DNA from: Myxococcaceae bacterium
Lineage (GTDB): Bacteria; Myxococcota; Myxococcia; Myxococcales; Myxococcaceae
Assembly: GCA_025459425.1 (NCBI GenBank)
Contig: JALOQF010000042.1
Span: forward strand, 1 to 34,328
Direction: 5' to 3'
Length of the DNA: 34,328 nt
The notes under the pieces were generated by a model that saw only the letters and a list, made by a program, of their open reading frames with translations, ran no database searches and was not told the origin of the DNA. A program made the translations under genes and the position numbers. Positions 6,189 through 14,755 of this stretch are shown here, in pieces; the stretch's first letter is position 1, and each line of letters starts with the position of its first letter.

Positions 6189-7934
6189 GTGGCCCTCGAA
6201 GCTGGCACCAGAGTCGGTCGCTACACCATCAGCCGCCTGCTGGCGCAGGGCGGCATGGCCGAGGTGTACCGGGCCGAGCAGGAGCTCACCAAGGGCATCA
6301 CCCGCCCCGTCGCGGTGAAGGTGATTCGCCCCGAGTACTCGGAGTCGCAGGACTTCCGCGAGATGTTCCTCGACGAGGCGCGCACCGCCTGCACGTTGAG
6401 CCACCCCAACATCGCCCAAATCTACGACGTCGGTGAGAGCGACGACGGGCTGCTCTACATGGCGATGGAGCTGGTGCCCGGCGAGACGCTCGCCACCATC
6501 AACCGCACCCTGCGCGAGCACCAGGAGCGCTTCTCGGACGAGGCCCTCTTCGCCATCGGCATCTGGACAGCCAGCGCGCTCGAGGCCGTGCATGCCCTCA
6601 AGACGGAAGGTGGCTCGGCCGGCTTGGTGCACCGCGACGTCTCGCCGCACAACCTGCTGTTGTCGGCGACCGGCGGGCTCAAGCTCATCGACTTCGGCAT
6701 CGCCAAGGCCGCCACCAACCGCAACCTCACCATGCCCGGCGTCACCAAGGGCAAGGCCGGCTACTTCTCGCCCGAGCAGGCGATGGGCAAACGCCTCGAC
6801 GGGCGCAGCGACCTCTTCTCGCTCGGCGTGACGCTCTACAAGCTCGCCTCGGGTGGCACGCCCTTCGACGAGCACAAGAACCACGGCGAACGGCACGCGG
6901 CGCTGGTGCGCGGCCAGTGGAAGGACCTCGACGAGGTGTTCCCCGGCCTGCCGCCGCCCTTCTACGAGGTGGTGCGCCGCTCGCTGATGCTCAAGCCCGA
7001 GGAGCGCTTCCAGTCGGCGCGCGAGATGCGCGAGGCGCTCGAGAAGGCCGCGTTCGACTCGGGCTTCCGCGTGGGCCAGTCGGCGCTGCTCGGGTACGTC
7101 GATGACGACGGTGAAATCACCGCCTCGGGCGGCACCCGCAGCTCGGCCTTCCCCGCCGTCATCACCGCCCCTCCGTCGGACGTGATGCTGCGGCCGGTGG
7201 TGGCCACCCCTGGCTTCACCGGCGCGTCGGCGACCGGGCTGTTGCCCGCCCAGAAGAAGAAGAAGGACCACGACACCGAGCGCGTGCCTGCCGCGAAGCC
7301 GGCCGCGACGCCACGCCGCGCCTTCCTCGTGGTGGCCTTCGTCTCGGCCATCGTCATCGGCATCTTCGGCACGCTGCTCATCGCCCAGGGCTCGAAGGAG
7401 CCCTCCATCGACATCGAGACGCCCTCCGTCGTGGTGAGCGACCCGCCCGCCGCCGACACGCCGCCCGCTCCGGTGGTGAAGCAGCCAGTCGACGCACCGC
7501 CGAAGCCCCCGCCCGTCGCCGTCGAGACGCCAGACGTCGACTTGACGACTCCACCCGCGACGAAACCCACCGTGGCGAAGAAGCCCCCGGCGAAGCCGAA
7601 GGACGTGGTGGCGAAGGTGGACCCGCCGAAGCCACCCGTCGAGGTGGTGAAGGCGCCTCCCCCACCGCCCGTGGAAGACGACGTGCCCGACGGCATCGGC
7701 ACCATTCGCATCTCGGTCGCCGGCGACACGGGCGCGAAGGTCGTCGTGCGGGGCGCGGCGAAGAGCTACGAGCAGGACCAGCCCTTCAACGAGAAGGTGC
7801 CCTCGGGGCGCTACACGGTGACGGTGCGCCTGGCGAACGGCAACCTGTCGTCGGCGTGGCGCGGCGTGGTGCGGCCCGACCAGCAGAAGAAGCTCAGCTA
7901 CGACGTCGCGCAGGGCCGCTGGAACGAGCTGTGA
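6189..7934 (+). CDS. Membrane Ser/Thr protein kinase with periplasmic PEGA-like domain
   Basis: 581 residues. Kinase domain at about 10-280: glycine loop AQGGMAEV (19-26), ATP-binding Lys44 in VAVKVI, catalytic HRD (148-150), DFG (168-170) and YFSPEQ in the activation segment, all intact. A linker of about 90 residues leads to one transmembrane helix at about 377-398 (LVVAFVSAIVIGIFG). Beyond it is a Pro/Val/Lys-rich spacer and a C-terminal beta-rich domain (GTIRISVAGDTGAKVVV...SGRYTVTV) like PEGA domains, probably facing the periplasm. This is the Hanks-type receptor kinase plan abundant in myxobacteria. The GTG start follows a possible -10 element and places the first strand (VGRYTISRLL) correctly. 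The gene is convergent with the TPR gene, only 7 bp away. Partners and signal are unknown. Confidence 0.93.
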   Translation: MALEAGTRVGRYTISRLLAQGGMAEVYRAEQELTKGITRPVAVKVIRPEYSESQDFREMFLDEARTACTLSHPNIAQIYDVGESDDGLLYMAMELVPGETLATINRTLREHQERFSDEALFAIGIWTASALEAVHALKTEGGSAGLVHRDVSPHNLLLSATGGLKLIDFGIAKAATNRNLTMPGVTKGKAGYFSPEQAMGKRLDGRSDLFSLGVTLYKLASGGTPFDEHKNHGERHAALVRGQWKDLDEVFPGLPPPFYEVVRRSLMLKPEERFQSAREMREALEKAAFDSGFRVGQSALLGYVDDDGEITASGGTRSSAFPAVITAPPSDVMLRPVVATPGFTGASATGLLPAQKKKKDHDTERVPAAKPAATPRRAFLVVAFVSAIVIGIFGTLLIAQGSKEPSIDIETPSVVVSDPPAADTPPAPVVKQPVDAPPKPPPVAVETPDVDLTTPPATKPTVAKKPPAKPKDVVAKVDPPKPPVEVVKAPPPPPVEDDVPDGIGTIRISVAGDTGAKVVVRGAAKSYEQDQPFNEKVPSGRYTVTVRLANGNLSSAWRGVVRPDQQKKLSYDVAQGRWNEL

Positions 7935-7941
7935 GCCGCTG

Positions 7942-8742
7942 TCAGCGTGGCCCGGGCGCCAGCGCGTAGCCGACGGCGGCGCCGCTGACGATGACGACCC
8001 CCGCGATGGCCCACACCCAGGGTGACTGGTACCAAGGCCGCGTGTCGACGACGACGAGCTGGAAGGGAGAGTCCGCTCCGCCGGCGCGCGCGATGGTGGC
8101 CTGACTCGAGTCGAGGGCCTCGACGAAGTAGTACGCGGTGAAGCTCGGCTCGCCGGTCGGCGACGGCAGCGCCGCGGTGCAGACGTCGCCGTCGCAGGTG
8201 GCCTCGGTCGACGAGAAGGGCCCGGCCGACTTCGCCGAGAAGCGCACCAGCACGCGCGCCACCTTGCCCTCCGGGTCCGACACCGAGACGCGCACGAGCG
8301 ACGCCGCGTCGGACGACTCGCGGTCCTTCACCTCGAGGCGCGCGCGCGCGAGCCAGGCCTTTCGGGAGCGCGCGAGGAACTCGACCTGCTTCTGGGGCGT
8401 GCCGGGCGGGAGCGACAGCTTCGGGTCGAGCTCGAGCGCCTCGACGGCGCGCAGCTGGGCGGTCGCCTCGTCTCCCAGCACGAGGTGAATGAAGCCCAGC
8501 TCGAACAAGGCGGCCGAGCGCTCCTTGAAGGGCCGCTCGGGCGCCTGGAGGTAGCGCTGGTACTCCACCACCGCCTCTTCGTACCGGAGCTGCTCTCCCA
8601 GCTTGCGCGCGTCGAGCAGGCTCTGCGGGGTGGCGGCGGCGTTGGCCGAGAGGAAGGAGCCTCCCGGGTCTGGCAGGACGAAGAGGCGCGGGGCGTCAGG
8701 CGTGCCGGCCAGCACGAGCGCGAGCAGGAGCGTCACGCGCAT
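7942..8742 (-). CDS. Exported TPR-containing protein with C-terminal membrane anchor
   Basis: 266 residues. A signal peptide (MRVTLLLALVLAGTPDAP) is followed by tetratricopeptide-like helices at about 40-115 (YEEAVVEYQRYLQAP, ALFELGFIHLVLGDEATA). Next comes a beta-rich region with one CDGDVC Cys pair, and a C-terminal hydrophobic helix (WVWAIAGVVIVSGAAVGYAL) that would anchor it in the inner membrane. No enzymatic motif is seen. The layout, a short TPR block, an Ig-like region and a final transmembrane segment, recurs in uncharacterised myxobacterial envelope proteins. An AGGA sequence lies a few bases before the ATG. It ends tail-to-tail with the kinase; any link with it is only positional. 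Confidence 0.75.
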   Translation of the reverse strand: MRVTLLLALVLAGTPDAPRLFVLPDPGGSFLSANAAATPQSLLDARKLGEQLRYEEAVVEYQRYLQAPERPFKERSAALFELGFIHLVLGDEATAQLRAVEALELDPKLSLPPGTPQKQVEFLARSRKAWLARARLEVKDRESSDAASLVRVSVSDPEGKVARVLVRFSAKSAGPFSSTEATCDGDVCTAALPSPTGEPSFTAYYFVEALDSSQATIARAGGADSPFQLVVVDTRPWYQSPWVWAIAGVVIVSGAAVGYALAPGPR

Positions 8743-8922
8743 GGTTGTCCTACGGACGGCGCGTCATGGGAAGCGAAGTCCTGCCCTGCGGACGTCCTGC
8801 CCCGAGGGGCCGACATGAAGACCGTGGAGACGGGAGCGACGACGCCTGGCGAAGCCCACCTCGCCCGGGCCAGACAGCGGCGTCTTCTTCGGTGGCCACG
8901 TCATCGAGCGTCGGGAGCCGCG

Positions 8923-9864
8923 CTACTGGCCGCTCCCGGCCGTCTGAGGCAAGGGCCCGGTGAAGGTGTCGAGGAAGTCGACGAGCAGCGCGACGTCATC
9001 GTCTGACAGCTCGAGGCGCAGCTGGTGCCAGCCCATCTTGCGCACCGCGTCCGCGAGCGTCGCCTGACTGCCGTCGTGGAAGTACGGCGCGGTCTTCGCC
9101 ACGTTGCGCAGCGACGGAATCTTGAAGACGTGCCGGTCGGCGGCGACGCCCGTCACCTCGAACCGGCCCAGGTCGGACTCGTCGGGCCACGGCACCTCGT
9201 CGCCCAGCCGCTCGAAGCGCCCACCGCCGGCGAGCGGGCCCGAGTGGCAGTTGGTGCACCCGATGGCGGTGAAGCGGTCGAAGCCCTGCCGTTGCCGCGG
9301 CGTCAGCGCATCGGCCCGGCCCTCGAGGAAGTCGTCGATGGGCGCGCGGGTGGCGAGGGTGCGCTCGAAGGCGGCGAGCGCGAGCGCGACGGTGCGGCCA
9401 CTCAAGGGCACTTGCTCTCGGGGAAAGACCGACGCGAAGCGGGCGCGGTACCCGGCGGCCTCGAGCGCGGTGACGATGGCGGCCTCGTCGGGCATGCCCA
9501 TCTCCTCTGCGTTGAGCACTGGCCCCAGCGCCTGCGACTCGACGTCGGGCTTCCGCCCATCCCAGAACTGCGCCACCTGCCCCGCGGCGTTGAGGACACT
9601 CGGCGTGTTGCGACGCAGCGGTGTGCCGGTGACGCCGACCGAGCGAGCCTTGCCGTCCTGGCCGTACGTCTCGAGCGGGTGGCAGCTGGCGCACGAGAGC
9701 GACTGGTTCACCGACAGGGCCTTCTCGTGGAAGAGCGCCCGGCCGAGCTCGACGCGGGCGGTATCGGTGGTGGGGTTGGCGAGGACGCCGAAGTCACCCC
9801 GGAGGGGCTGCAGGGTGTCGCAGGCGGCGGCGAAGACGAGGAGCATCGGGAGGAGGTGGCGCAT
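8923..9864 (-). CDS. Dihaem cytochrome c peroxidase / MauG-family lipoprotein
   Basis: 313 residues. A lipoprotein signal (MRHLLPMLLVFAAAC, lipidation Cys15) is followed by two c-type haem sites, CASCH (58-62) and CTNCH (203-207), at the spacing of the bacterial CCP/MauG family. Other landmarks are LGRALFHEKALS near the first haem, RNTPSVLNAAG between the haems, and FKIPSLRNVAKTAPYFHDGS after the second haem. Members reduce hydrogen peroxide in the periplasm or, as MauG, oxidise protein residues. The ATG at 9864 was chosen because it begins the signal peptide; the open frame upstream is not protein-like. It lies 182 bp downstream of the amine oxidase on the same strand, and the pair may be one transcript. 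It is unclear which activity it has. Confidence 0.9.
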   Translation of the reverse strand: MRHLLPMLLVFAAACDTLQPLRGDFGVLANPTTDTARVELGRALFHEKALSVNQSLSCASCHPLETYGQDGKARSVGVTGTPLRRNTPSVLNAAGQVAQFWDGRKPDVESQALGPVLNAEEMGMPDEAAIVTALEAAGYRARFASVFPREQVPLSGRTVALALAAFERTLATRAPIDDFLEGRADALTPRQRQGFDRFTAIGCTNCHSGPLAGGGRFERLGDEVPWPDESDLGRFEVTGVAADRHVFKIPSLRNVAKTAPYFHDGSQATLADAVRKMGWHQLRLELSDDDVALLVDFLDTFTGPLPQTAGSGQ

Positions 9865-10046
9865 GGCCGGAATGTTGCCGGACCCGGCGCGAGGCGATCC
9901 GCCCCGGCGCTCAGCGGCGGTCGCGTGGCGATGAGCGGCAGGGCGCGCCAGACGAACGGCGGTTTGCGTGCGCCACGTCAGGACCGGCCTCGACGGCGTG
10001 AGGTGGAGGCCAGAAGGGTCCGCCCGCGCTGGGCGGTCATGCGCCG

Positions 10047-11348
10047 TCAGCCGCGAAGGAGCTCGTCGGCCGCGCGGCGCCCACTGTTGAAGGCGCCGTG
10101 AACCGTCGACGCCTCGGCTTCCAGTGCGGTGGCCTCTCCGGCCCAGAAGAGCCTGCCCTCGGTGGGCGTGGCGAGACGTTCCCTGAGGCCGAGCCCGCCG
10201 GCGCGGGTCATCGAGTAGGCGCCGCGCGTGAAGGGCTGGCTCTCCCACTCGCTCCAGCGCATCGACACCGGCGTGACGTTCGAGCGCAACGCGTGCCGGA
10301 GCGCCTCGAGCCCACGGGTCAACGCCGCGGTCTCTCCCATTCCGAGCAACCGGCGCGCGTCGTCGTGCGTCGCCCAGCCCGTCACCACCTGCTCTCCGCC
10401 CGCCCGGAAGGTGCCCACCCAGAAGAAGCGCGGCAGTGCGTCGTCGACGACGAGGGCGTCGGTGCCCGCGCGGACGGCCGGCGTCGAGAACCGATAGAAG
10501 AGCTTCACGGCCGCCGCCATGCCGAGGCCCTCGATGGCCTCACGCTTCTGCGTCGGGAGCGGTGGTGAGAACCGCACGTCATTCGCCCGCAGCACGCCAA
10601 GCGGCAGGGTGACGATGGCCGAGGAGCCAGCGACGACCTCACCCGCCTTCGACGTCACCCGTACGCCGCCGGACAGCACTTCGATGTGCTCGACGACGAA
10701 GCCCAGCCGAACCCGGGTGTCGCCCTGAAGGGCCGGCAGCAGGCCTGACATTCCCCCTTCGATGACGAAGTCGCCGCCTTCGCGGTTGGGGTCCGAGACG
10801 ATGGCCAGCACCGCGCGCGCGCTCATCGTCTCGAGGTCGGCGTCGAGGGACACCTGGGTTCGCAGCGCGCGCAGCGCCTCGGGCGGGACCCTGGGCTCGA
10901 GCCGCTCGAAGGCCTGCGCGAGCGTCAGGTCGGCGCCAGAGGGCAGGCCGGCGACGAGCTCGACGAAGGCCGTCGCCACCGCGTCGCTCGGCTCACCATG
11001 AAAGGGCATCAGCTGCCCGGCGTGCCGCTCGACGACGTTCGACACCGGCCGCGTGCGCGCGCGTCGATCGGTGACGAGTTCCCACGTGGCGATGCCGCGG
11101 CCGTGCATCAACTCGGCGCCGAGGTCGATGGGGTGCGCGGCGAACGTCGTCGACGCATGAACCCGACCGCCCACCCGGTCTCTAGCCTCGAGCACCACCA
11201 CGGGGAGCCCCGCACGGCGCAACCGAGCCGCGGCTGAGAGGCCCGCCACGCCCGCCCCGATGACGAGCACCGGGTCCTTCGGGGGCGCCCGTCGGCACGA
11301 GGGCAGTGACAACAGGCTCAACGCCATCAGCAGGCTTCGTCGGTTCAT
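10047..11348 (-). CDS. Flavin-containing amine oxidase, exported
   Basis: 433 residues. The N-terminus (MNRRSLLMALSLLSLPSC) looks like a lipoprotein signal. The FAD-binding motif VIGAGVAGLSAAARL leads to VVLEARDRVGGRV, the signature start of the amine oxidase/phytoene desaturase fold. The second FAD contact is at the C-terminus, RLFWAGEATALEAEASTVHG, with GAFNSGRRAADELL after it. In between are the usual substrate-domain segments, including SAIVTLPLGVLRANDVRFSPPLP. The enzyme should oxidise an amine to the aldehyde with release of hydrogen peroxide, probably outside the cytoplasm. A periplasmic peroxidase-type protein downstream on the same strand would fit with removing that peroxide (inference). 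A divergent AraC regulator begins 177 bp upstream. The natural amine is not identifiable. Confidence 0.9.
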   Translation of the reverse strand: MNRRSLLMALSLLSLPSCRRAPPKDPVLVIGAGVAGLSAAARLRRAGLPVVVLEARDRVGGRVHASTTFAAHPIDLGAELMHGRGIATWELVTDRRARTRPVSNVVERHAGQLMPFHGEPSDAVATAFVELVAGLPSGADLTLAQAFERLEPRVPPEALRALRTQVSLDADLETMSARAVLAIVSDPNREGGDFVIEGGMSGLLPALQGDTRVRLGFVVEHIEVLSGGVRVTSKAGEVVAGSSAIVTLPLGVLRANDVRFSPPLPTQKREAIEGLGMAAAVKLFYRFSTPAVRAGTDALVVDDALPRFFWVGTFRAGGEQVVTGWATHDDARRLLGMGETAALTRGLEALRHALRSNVTPVSMRWSEWESQPFTRGAYSMTRAGGLGLRERLATPTEGRLFWAGEATALEAEASTVHGAFNSGRRAADELLRG

Positions 11349-11525
11349 GACCGAAGGGTGGCGACGCAGCGGCGCCCGCGCTTTGCCGCACGAGCCCCGA
11401 GTTTTGCCGAACGCGACAGGACTGGCCCCTGCCTTCTGAGGCCTCGGTGGTCCAGCCGGGCACGCGGGAACCGCCGCGCGGCTCGAGCACGCGCGCTCTG
11501 CTACGGTCTTGCTTCAGCGCGAATC

Positions 11526-12524
11526 ATGTCGGTCCCCGCGAGAACCTGGCTGGCGCTGCGCACGGCGATGGAGCGCTGCGGCTTCACCATTCACGGGCCA
11601 GCCCCCTCGTCGACGCGCCTCACCGTCAGCGACGCGCAGTGGGACGCCCTGTGGGAGCACCTGAACGCCGCCGGCGCCCAGCCCGAGGTCGTCCTCGAAC
11701 TGGCCACGGCCCTGCCGGTCGGCATCGTGGCGCCGCTCGACCTCGCGCTCGTCACGGCGCCGACGACTCGCGAGGCGCTCACGGTGCTGAGTCTTGGCTG
11801 GTCGCTGGTGGGGAGCCCCGGCGACCACCTGGAGCTGTCGCCGACGCCGGCCGGGCTGCGGGTGACGGTGCGTCATTCGAGTCGAACGACCGATGACCCC
11901 TTCGGAGACGCGTTCGCGCTCGCCGTCGTGCTGGCGCGGCTCCGGCAACAATCGAGGCGGAGCCTGCGCGCGATGCGTTGTGGGCTGCAGCTCGAACTCT
12001 CCGCCCGGTCGCGGCCCCCGTTCGAGCGCTTCTTCGGCTGCCGGGTGGAGGCCTCGGCCGACGCCTTCGTGGAGCTGACCTCGGCAGCGGTGAGCACCCG
12101 ACAAGTGACGGCCGACCCCGCGGTGCACGCCTTGCTGCGCGCACAGGTACAGCGCGCGGGGCGCTCGCTCCCCGACGAGGTGATGGCCGAGACGCGCCGA
12201 TGGCTGAGCCGCGGCGCGGCGCTCGAAGACGTCGCGCGGGCACGGGGTGAGACGGGCCGCACGCTCCAACGGCGCCTCGCCGAGGTCGGCCTGACGTGGC
12301 GACGGGTCCGCGATGCGGTGCGAGAGGACGAGGCGAAGTTCATGCTCGAACACGGCGCCGCCAGCCTCCCCGAAGTGGCCGAGGCGTTGGGCTTTGCTGA
12401 CCAGGCCGTCTTCAGTCGCGCCTTCTCGCGCTGGACGGGCCAGAGCCCGACGGCATGGCGCCGCGAAGCGCGCTCCTCGAAGGCGAACGGTGGAGCAAAG
12501 CAAGGCGCCCCCCGGAGAAGCTGA
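11526..12524 (+). CDS. AraC-family transcriptional regulator (OruR/ArgR-like layout)
   Basis: 332 residues. The first 200 or so match the arabinose-binding-like sensor region of OruR-type AraC regulators (LELATALPVGIVAPLDLAL, REALTVLSLGWSLVG). The C-terminal 90 residues carry two helix-turn-helix units: ALEDVARARGETGRTLQRRLAEVG, and SLPEVAEALGFADQAVFSRAF followed by FSRWTGQSPTAWR, the AraC signature end. The ATG at 11526 starts the sensor region at its usual point; the open frame upstream is not conserved-looking. It is divergent from the amine oxidase, so it may control that gene and the peroxidase downstream, but no operator was recognised in the 177-bp gap. The RNB ribonuclease gene follows 82 bp later on the same strand. 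Confidence 0.88.
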   Translation: MSVPARTWLALRTAMERCGFTIHGPAPSSTRLTVSDAQWDALWEHLNAAGAQPEVVLELATALPVGIVAPLDLALVTAPTTREALTVLSLGWSLVGSPGDHLELSPTPAGLRVTVRHSSRTTDDPFGDAFALAVVLARLRQQSRRSLRAMRCGLQLELSARSRPPFERFFGCRVEASADAFVELTSAAVSTRQVTADPAVHALLRAQVQRAGRSLPDEVMAETRRWLSRGAALEDVARARGETGRTLQRRLAEVGLTWRRVRDAVREDEAKFMLEHGAASLPEVAEALGFADQAVFSRAFSRWTGQSPTAWRREARSSKANGGAKQGAPRRS

Positions 12525-12606
12525 AGTCGCCGACGCGACCTCACCACCCGACTGCGAACCCAGCCGACGACTTCCGCCACCGACGCTGGCAACGTGCGGC
12601 GTCGAC

Positions 12607-14178
12607 ATGACCGCCCGCCAGTCCCTCGATGCCATCGTCACCGCGCTGCAGCTCCGCGTGGACTTCCCCGAAGCCGTGATGGCCGAGACGCGCGCGCTGC
12701 TGGCCGCGCCCGGCATCGACGACCCGTCACTCGTCGACCGCACGGCCCTGCCCTTCGTCACCATCGACAACGCGCACTCGAAGGACCTCGACCAGGCCGT
12801 GTACGTCGCCGCGGAAGGCGCCTGCCACCTCATCGCCTACGCCATCGCCGACGCGTCCTTCTACGTGCGGCCCGGCAGCGCGCTCTTCGCCGAGTGCCTG
12901 CGCCGCGGCGCGAGCTACTACTTCCCCGGCTTCTCGGTGCCGATGTTGCCGCGCGAGCTGTCGGAGCACCTCGTCTCGCTCAACCCCGACGGCCCCCGCC
13001 GCGCCCTCCTCTTCTGGCACGCGCTCGACCGCGACGGGAACGTCGTGTCCACGCGGCTCGAGCGGGCGCGCGTGCAGTCCCGCGCGAAGCTCTCGTTCAG
13101 TCAGGTGCAGCAGCTCATCGACACCCCAGCCCAGAGCCCGCTCGCCGGCCGTGACTTCGAGGAGAGCCTCAAGCGCCTCAAGGTCGTCGGGCGCCAGCGC
13201 ATGCAGCTCGCCGCCGAGCGCGGCCTGGTGCGCTACCGCCGCGAAGAGGCCACCGTCACCCTCGACGGCGAGGGCCTGGCCTTTTCGGTGATGGAGGTGG
13301 TGCGCGACGAGGTCGAGCTGTGGAACGAGCAGGTGAGCCTCTTGTGCAACGCCGAGGGCGGGCGGCTGTTGCGCGAGTCGAACCACCCCTCGGTGCAGCC
13401 CGTCTACCGCGTGCAGGGCGGCCCCGACCCGGAGCGCCTGGCCGGCCTCGCCCGCCTCACCGCCCACGTCTGCGAGCTCGAAGGGCTGCCCACGACGCCC
13501 TGGCAGTGGGACGAAACGACGCCCCTGTCGGACTACCTGCGCGGGCTCCCCACGGGCCCCGCCGGCACCCGTGAAGACCGGCTCGCGCGGGCGCTCACGC
13601 GGCAGGCGATGCTGGTGAACCTGCGCAGCGAGTACTCGACGGAGCCGGGGCAGCACGTGGGCGTCGGCGCCGAGCCCTACGCGCGCTTCTCGGCGCCCAT
13701 GCGCGAGCTGGTCGGCGTGTACCTGCACAAAGAAGCCGTCGAGTTGATGACGGGCCAGTGCCCACCTGCCGAAGACGACGAGCGCCTGCGCGCCGAGGTG
13801 GTGCAGGTGGCCAACCGCGCGAGAGAGACGCAGCGCAAGGTGCAGAACCTCTCGAACGAAGTCGTGATGGACCGGCTGTTCACGCCCGAGCTTTCGCGCC
13901 CGAAGCCCCAGCGCACCGTCTTCACCGGCACCGTGATGGGCTTCGCCGGCTCGAAGGTGCACCTCAAGCTCGACGTGCCGCCGCTCGACGTGAAGCTGCT
14001 CCTGTTCGACCTCGCCCCCGCGTTCAAGGGCGCCTGGCTCGAGGTGGCGCGCGAAGGCGCGTGTCTGGTCGCCAAAGGCACCACCGAGCCGCTGCTGCGC
14101 CTGGGCCAGGCGCTGTCGGTGCGGGTGCAGAAGCGAGACGAGCGTTCGCGCCGGTGGGTCTTCGAGCCGGTGCGTTGA
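12607..14178 (+). CDS. RNB-domain (RNase II/R family) exoribonuclease
   Basis: 523 residues. The RNB catalytic domain spans about 45-400. The active-site strand is TIDNAHSKDLDQAVYV: it keeps three of the four metal-binding acidic positions of E. coli RNase II (Asp54, Asp60, Asp62) but has Gln63 where RNase II has Asp210. Further family landmarks are AYAIADASFYV, ASYYFPGFSVPMLP, LSLNPDG-type sequence (SLNPDGPRRAL), MEVVRDEVELWNEQVSLLCN and YARFSAPMRELVGVYLHKE. A short C-terminal beta-rich region (FTGTVMGFAGSKVHLKLD) stands where an S1 RNA-binding domain usually sits; no N-terminal cold-shock domains are visible. It should degrade RNA from the 3' end. The DLDQ version also occurs in a bacterial RNB subfamily, so it is probably active. 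The following FHA gene begins 82 bp downstream. Confidence 0.88.
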   Translation: MTARQSLDAIVTALQLRVDFPEAVMAETRALLAAPGIDDPSLVDRTALPFVTIDNAHSKDLDQAVYVAAEGACHLIAYAIADASFYVRPGSALFAECLRRGASYYFPGFSVPMLPRELSEHLVSLNPDGPRRALLFWHALDRDGNVVSTRLERARVQSRAKLSFSQVQQLIDTPAQSPLAGRDFEESLKRLKVVGRQRMQLAAERGLVRYRREEATVTLDGEGLAFSVMEVVRDEVELWNEQVSLLCNAEGGRLLRESNHPSVQPVYRVQGGPDPERLAGLARLTAHVCELEGLPTTPWQWDETTPLSDYLRGLPTGPAGTREDRLARALTRQAMLVNLRSEYSTEPGQHVGVGAEPYARFSAPMRELVGVYLHKEAVELMTGQCPPAEDDERLRAEVVQVANRARETQRKVQNLSNEVVMDRLFTPELSRPKPQRTVFTGTVMGFAGSKVHLKLDVPPLDVKLLLFDLAPAFKGAWLEVAREGACLVAKGTTEPLLRLGQALSVRVQKRDERSRRWVFEPVR

Positions 14179-14260
14179 CCTTCGCGCGTCAGAAGTCTGA
14201 CGGCACCCGGGCGTGGCGTTATGCGCTGCGCGCGGCCACCGAGGGCGACATGATCAGGCC

Positions 14261-14755
14261 ATGGCGGTCCCCTCGTTCTGGCTGTCGATTCTCAAGCGGC
14301 AGGCGCTGATGCTGGGAGACGGCTTCTCGAACCGCTACGCCAACGACTGGCTCGTCTGGGAAGCCGGGCTGTGGATGCCCGCCACCAGCCGCGAAAAGAG
14401 CGACGTGCTCGAGACGGTGCTGCCCGGCTCCGGCTCGACGATGCGCCCCACCGCGTCTGACGCCGTCTGCTACGCGCTGTGGCCAGACGCCTCGCGCCGC
14501 GAGCTGCTCGTGGGCCGCGCGACCTCGAGCGACCTCATCCTCAACGACCTCACCGTCTCGCGCGTCGCGTTCCGGCTCGTCGCGGCCGACGGGTGGACGC
14601 TGGTGCCCGAGGCAGAGAACGTCACGGTGAGCGGCGCGCCCGCGGGCCCGGTGGCGCTCACCTCGGGCCAGCAGGTGCGCGTCGGCGACGTTCGCCTCAC
14701 GTTCCTGACGGGCCGGGCGCTGCGCGAGCGGCTGCAGGCGCCGGCGGCTCCCTGA
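14261..14755 (+). CDS. Small FHA-domain protein
   Basis: 164 residues from the ATG at 14261. A C-terminal forkhead-associated fold is visible at about 75-155: ELLVGRATSSDLILNDLTVSRVAFRL, then GWTLVPEAENVTVSGAPAG and QQVRVGDVRLTFLT. FHA domains bind phosphothreonine peptides and often read out Ser/Thr kinases, of which this window has one. The usual SRxH is here SRVAF, so the conserved His is missing, although Gly-Arg and Ser are kept. The N-terminal 70 residues (WLSILKRQALMLGDGFSNRYANDWLVWE) are unassigned. Its last 59 bp overlap the convergent membrane hydroxylase gene. Confidence 0.7.
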   Translation: MAVPSFWLSILKRQALMLGDGFSNRYANDWLVWEAGLWMPATSREKSDVLETVLPGSGSTMRPTASDAVCYALWPDASRRELLVGRATSSDLILNDLTVSRVAFRLVAADGWTLVPEAENVTVSGAPAGPVALTSGQQVRVGDVRLTFLTGRALRERLQAPAAP

